Below, in pieces: positions 62,329 through 64,000 of a DNA stretch of 64,000 bases. The notes below the pieces were generated by a model. That model did no database searches. It worked only from the letters and a program-made list of their open reading frames with translations, and had not been told where the DNA came from. Location of the stretch: the NCBI GenBank assembly GCA_017504265.1, contig JAFVRN010000015.1, positions 1-64,000 on the forward strand, read 5' to 3'. This DNA is from Alistipes sp. GTDB taxonomy: Bacteria; Bacteroidota; Bacteroidia; Bacteroidales; Rikenellaceae. Within the stretch, counting starts at the first letter, position 1. Each line of letters starts with the position of its first letter. Both the position numbers and the translations under genes were made by a program.

Positions 62329-62413
62329 CGGAGAGGGAGGGATTCGAACCCCCGGAGCCTCGCAGCTCAACGGTTTTCAAGACCGCCGCAATCGACCACT
62401 CTGCCACCTCTCC
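62329..62413 (-). tRNA. tRNA-Ser (TGA)
   Basis: Acceptor GGAGAGG/CCTCTCC (62407-62413 and 62330-62336), discriminator G, anticodon loop CTTGAAA (anticodon TGA), long variable arm GAGCTGCGAGGCTC as expected for serine, and a T-arm with GGTTCGAATCC. CCA is not encoded. Confidence 0.97.
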
Positions 62414-62419
62414 AAGGGA

Positions 62420-62451
62420 CAAAAGTACAACAAGATTTCTAATCTACCAAA
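62420..62451 (-). promoter_or_regulatory. tRNA-Ser promoter
   Basis: Minus strand: TTTG (62448-62451), 20-bp spacer, TACTTTTG (62420-62427). The -7 box ends six bases before the mature tRNA 5' end, so transcription would start at or next to it. Confidence 0.7.
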
Positions 62452-62527
62452 TAATTTATTAAATATTTTTTTGTTTATCGGCCTATTTTTAGGCAATATG
62501 CTAATAACCACGCTGTTACACACCGCT

Positions 62528-64000
62528 CTATGGAAGGTAGTCCATATCGCTTACACGCTGGTAGTATTGTTGTAATGTCGCCTTTATAAGGTTCTCCACA
62601 GGCTCAATATCTATCTCGGAGAGGATGTTTTGTGTGTGATATATATCGTCATAGCGGTATGCTCCGACACAGCTATGGCCGTCAAACTCGATGACATACT
62701 CATCCGTAAGTGCTATATACCCATATCCTGAGCGTATCAGCGTGAAGGGCACTCTATCCGGCTCATTGAATATATCACGGCCGATGGCGAAATAGGGCTC
62801 TTCGTTACCCACGAGGCCGAGGATGGTAGGCATGACATCCACCTGCGAGAATATATGGTCGTAGCTCTGTTGCAATGAGCCGTCTGCCGTATATGCGAAG
62901 CCCACTATGTGGTGGTTTCCCGGGTTATACAGCGTACGTTCTGCCATACGCTCGCTTGACACGTGGTCGGCGATAAACACAAAGAGTGTGCGTCGAAACC
63001 AATCACTTTGGCCATATCGCTCCATAAAGCGGCCTATCGCCCTATCGGTATATGCTACGGGGCGATGGTTAAGTGTAGTACCTGCAGGTAGCTCGTCGCG
63101 CACCTCCTCAGGGGTATTGAACGGGTGGTGCGAGGTAAGCGTGAAGAGCGTGGCGAAGAATGGCTCAGGAAAGCTATCGAGCTCCTCGCCCATATAGTTC
63201 AGGAAGGGTTCATCCCATATGCCCCACTTACCGTCGAAGTCGTCCATAGAGTAACGCTCGGCATACTCTTCCATACTATACAGCCTATCCACGCCCGCTA
63301 TATGGGCATATGCCCCGAAGCCCATCGAGCCTCGCTCCGAGCCACAGAAGAATGCCGTATGGTAGCCCTTATCGGCAAGGAGGCGCGGTAGTGGCCGGCA
63401 CTCGGCGACAGACTCCGACATAAGGATAAACGGTGTCTGGTAGGATGGTGTTGAACTCCATATTGCGGGAGGTGCCGTGATACTTGTCTGACCGTTTGCA
63501 TAGCAACGCTCAAAGCATAGGCCACGGCGCATAAGCGAGTCGATATGCGGGGTATAGCCATTGCCATCGTGCTCCTCGGCAAGGAGCAGTGCCGAGTGCT
63601 CGGCAGAGAAGCTCTCCAAGATTACGAGCACCACGTTGTAACCCTTATAGCGACCAAACATCTCGCTGCGGTATGTCGAGGGGTTGTGTATAGGCGTATA
63701 TATCTGCTCAACCTCCGCAGCCTCGAAGAAGTGCGGCACATCAACCTTATTGGATATTGTACGTATGATGCAGAAGGGGTTCGATAGTATCATATTTGCC
63801 TTTGTCGGCGTATCGGCATAGAGCATCGAGTTGGAGAGCGTTATGGGGCGCGTCATACGTGTTATGCCGCCACGGATACCGACTATGGCATACAGCACCA
63901 CGAGCAACAGCATTGCTATACGCAGTAGAGCCTCTAAGGATGTCATTCTCGCTGCAACGACCGCAAACCTACGACGGTATGCCCACACCAGGGCGACCAC
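62528..64000 (-). CDS. LtaS-like sulfatase-fold membrane protein (partial)
   Basis: The last 490 residues of a protein whose start lies beyond the window. A membrane span (ALLRIAMLLLVVLYAIVGI) leads to a periplasmic alkaline-phosphatase-superfamily domain: LVILESFSAEH, the nucleophile region ANGQTSITAPPAIWSS, SHHPFNTP and FIADHVSSE. It resembles the protein at 46.5-48.4 kb and probably transfers a phosphate-bearing head group or hydrolyses sulfate/phosphate esters outside the cytoplasm; the substrate is unknown. Confidence 0.88.
   Translation of the reverse strand: MVALVWAYRRRFAVVAARMTSLEALLRIAMLLLVVLYAIVGIRGGITRMTRPITLSNSMLYADTPTKANMILSNPFCIIRTISNKVDVPHFFEAAEVEQIYTPIHNPSTYRSEMFGRYKGYNVVLVILESFSAEHSALLLAEEHDGNGYTPHIDSLMRRGLCFERCYANGQTSITAPPAIWSSTPSYQTPFILMSESVAECRPLPRLLADKGYHTAFFCGSERGSMGFGAYAHIAGVDRLYSMEEYAERYSMDDFDGKWGIWDEPFLNYMGEELDSFPEPFFATLFTLTSHHPFNTPEEVRDELPAGTTLNHRPVAYTDRAIGRFMERYGQSDWFRRTLFVFIADHVSSERMAERTLYNPGNHHIVGFAYTADGSLQQSYDHIFSQVDVMPTILGLVGNEEPYFAIGRDIFNEPDRVPFTLIRSGYGYIALTDEYVIEFDGHSCVGAYRYDDIYHTQNILSEIDIEPVENLIKATLQQYYQRVSDMDYLP

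Overview
The window looks like chromosomal DNA of a gut Bacteroidota, most likely order Bacteroidales and possibly an Alistipes-type Rikenellaceae. The evidence is the promoter form (TTTG, 19-20 bp, TAnnTTTG), which recurs before many genes, together with GH92/GH97 lipoprotein or exported glycosidases, Bat proteins, an IspG longer than the E. coli type, weak Shine-Dalgarno sites and a radical-SAM/lipoprotein operon. The assignment to genus is inference.

Layout. 1-5.5 kb: end of an unknown gene, an acyl-CoA dehydrogenase/etfA/etfB operon and a GT4 glycosyltransferase. 5.5-6.4 kb: gene-free, with one good promoter that may drive a small RNA. 6.4-11.3 kb: yebC, ileS and a DksA-like gene, all on the minus strand. 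11.7-16.7 kb: iorA, iorB, an aminotransferase and a CoA-transferase, which together read as an amino-acid fermentation route (amino acid to 2-oxo acid to acyl-CoA to acid); the dehydrogenase/ETF set nearby fits the same anaerobic metabolism. 16.7-19.0 kb: META lipoprotein, ridA and kbl. 19.6-30.7 kb: recR, batE, batD, fumarase, a sodium symporter, folB, tyrS and dnaX, interrupted by three arrays of a roughly 123-bp hairpin repeat, each ending at the stop codon of a minus-strand gene. 30.8-36 kb: phosphoesterase, comF, priA, yitT. 36-43.6 kb: two GH92 enzymes and one GH97 enzyme downstream of rlmN. 43.8-50.7 kb: tonB-like, hflX, upp, an LtaS-like sulfatase-fold protein, recO, ispG.

51.0-55.8 kb holds a radical-SAM/lipoprotein operon: four full-length small lipoproteins, one further exported protein, two radical-SAM/SPASM enzymes and two very short lipoproteins that keep the signal peptide and a YG-P motif but lack the body of the family. 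Its product is unknown. After dapD and a pullulanase, 59.1-62.4 kb is a decayed accessory region between tRNA-Cys and tRNA-Ser: a TetR gene with a likely operator, a deletion fusion of a tolC-type gene to an ABC permease tail, an AT-rich gene for a membrane-anchored DarT-like protein without a DarG partner, an XRE remnant, and a relic copy of the tRNA-Ser 3' end. The window ends inside a second sulfatase-fold membrane protein.

The strongest candidates for something little described are the lipoprotein/radical-SAM operon, the orphan membrane-bound DarT-like protein, the 123-bp hairpin arrays, and an A9 slip site in dnaX placed where a short gamma-type subunit would end.
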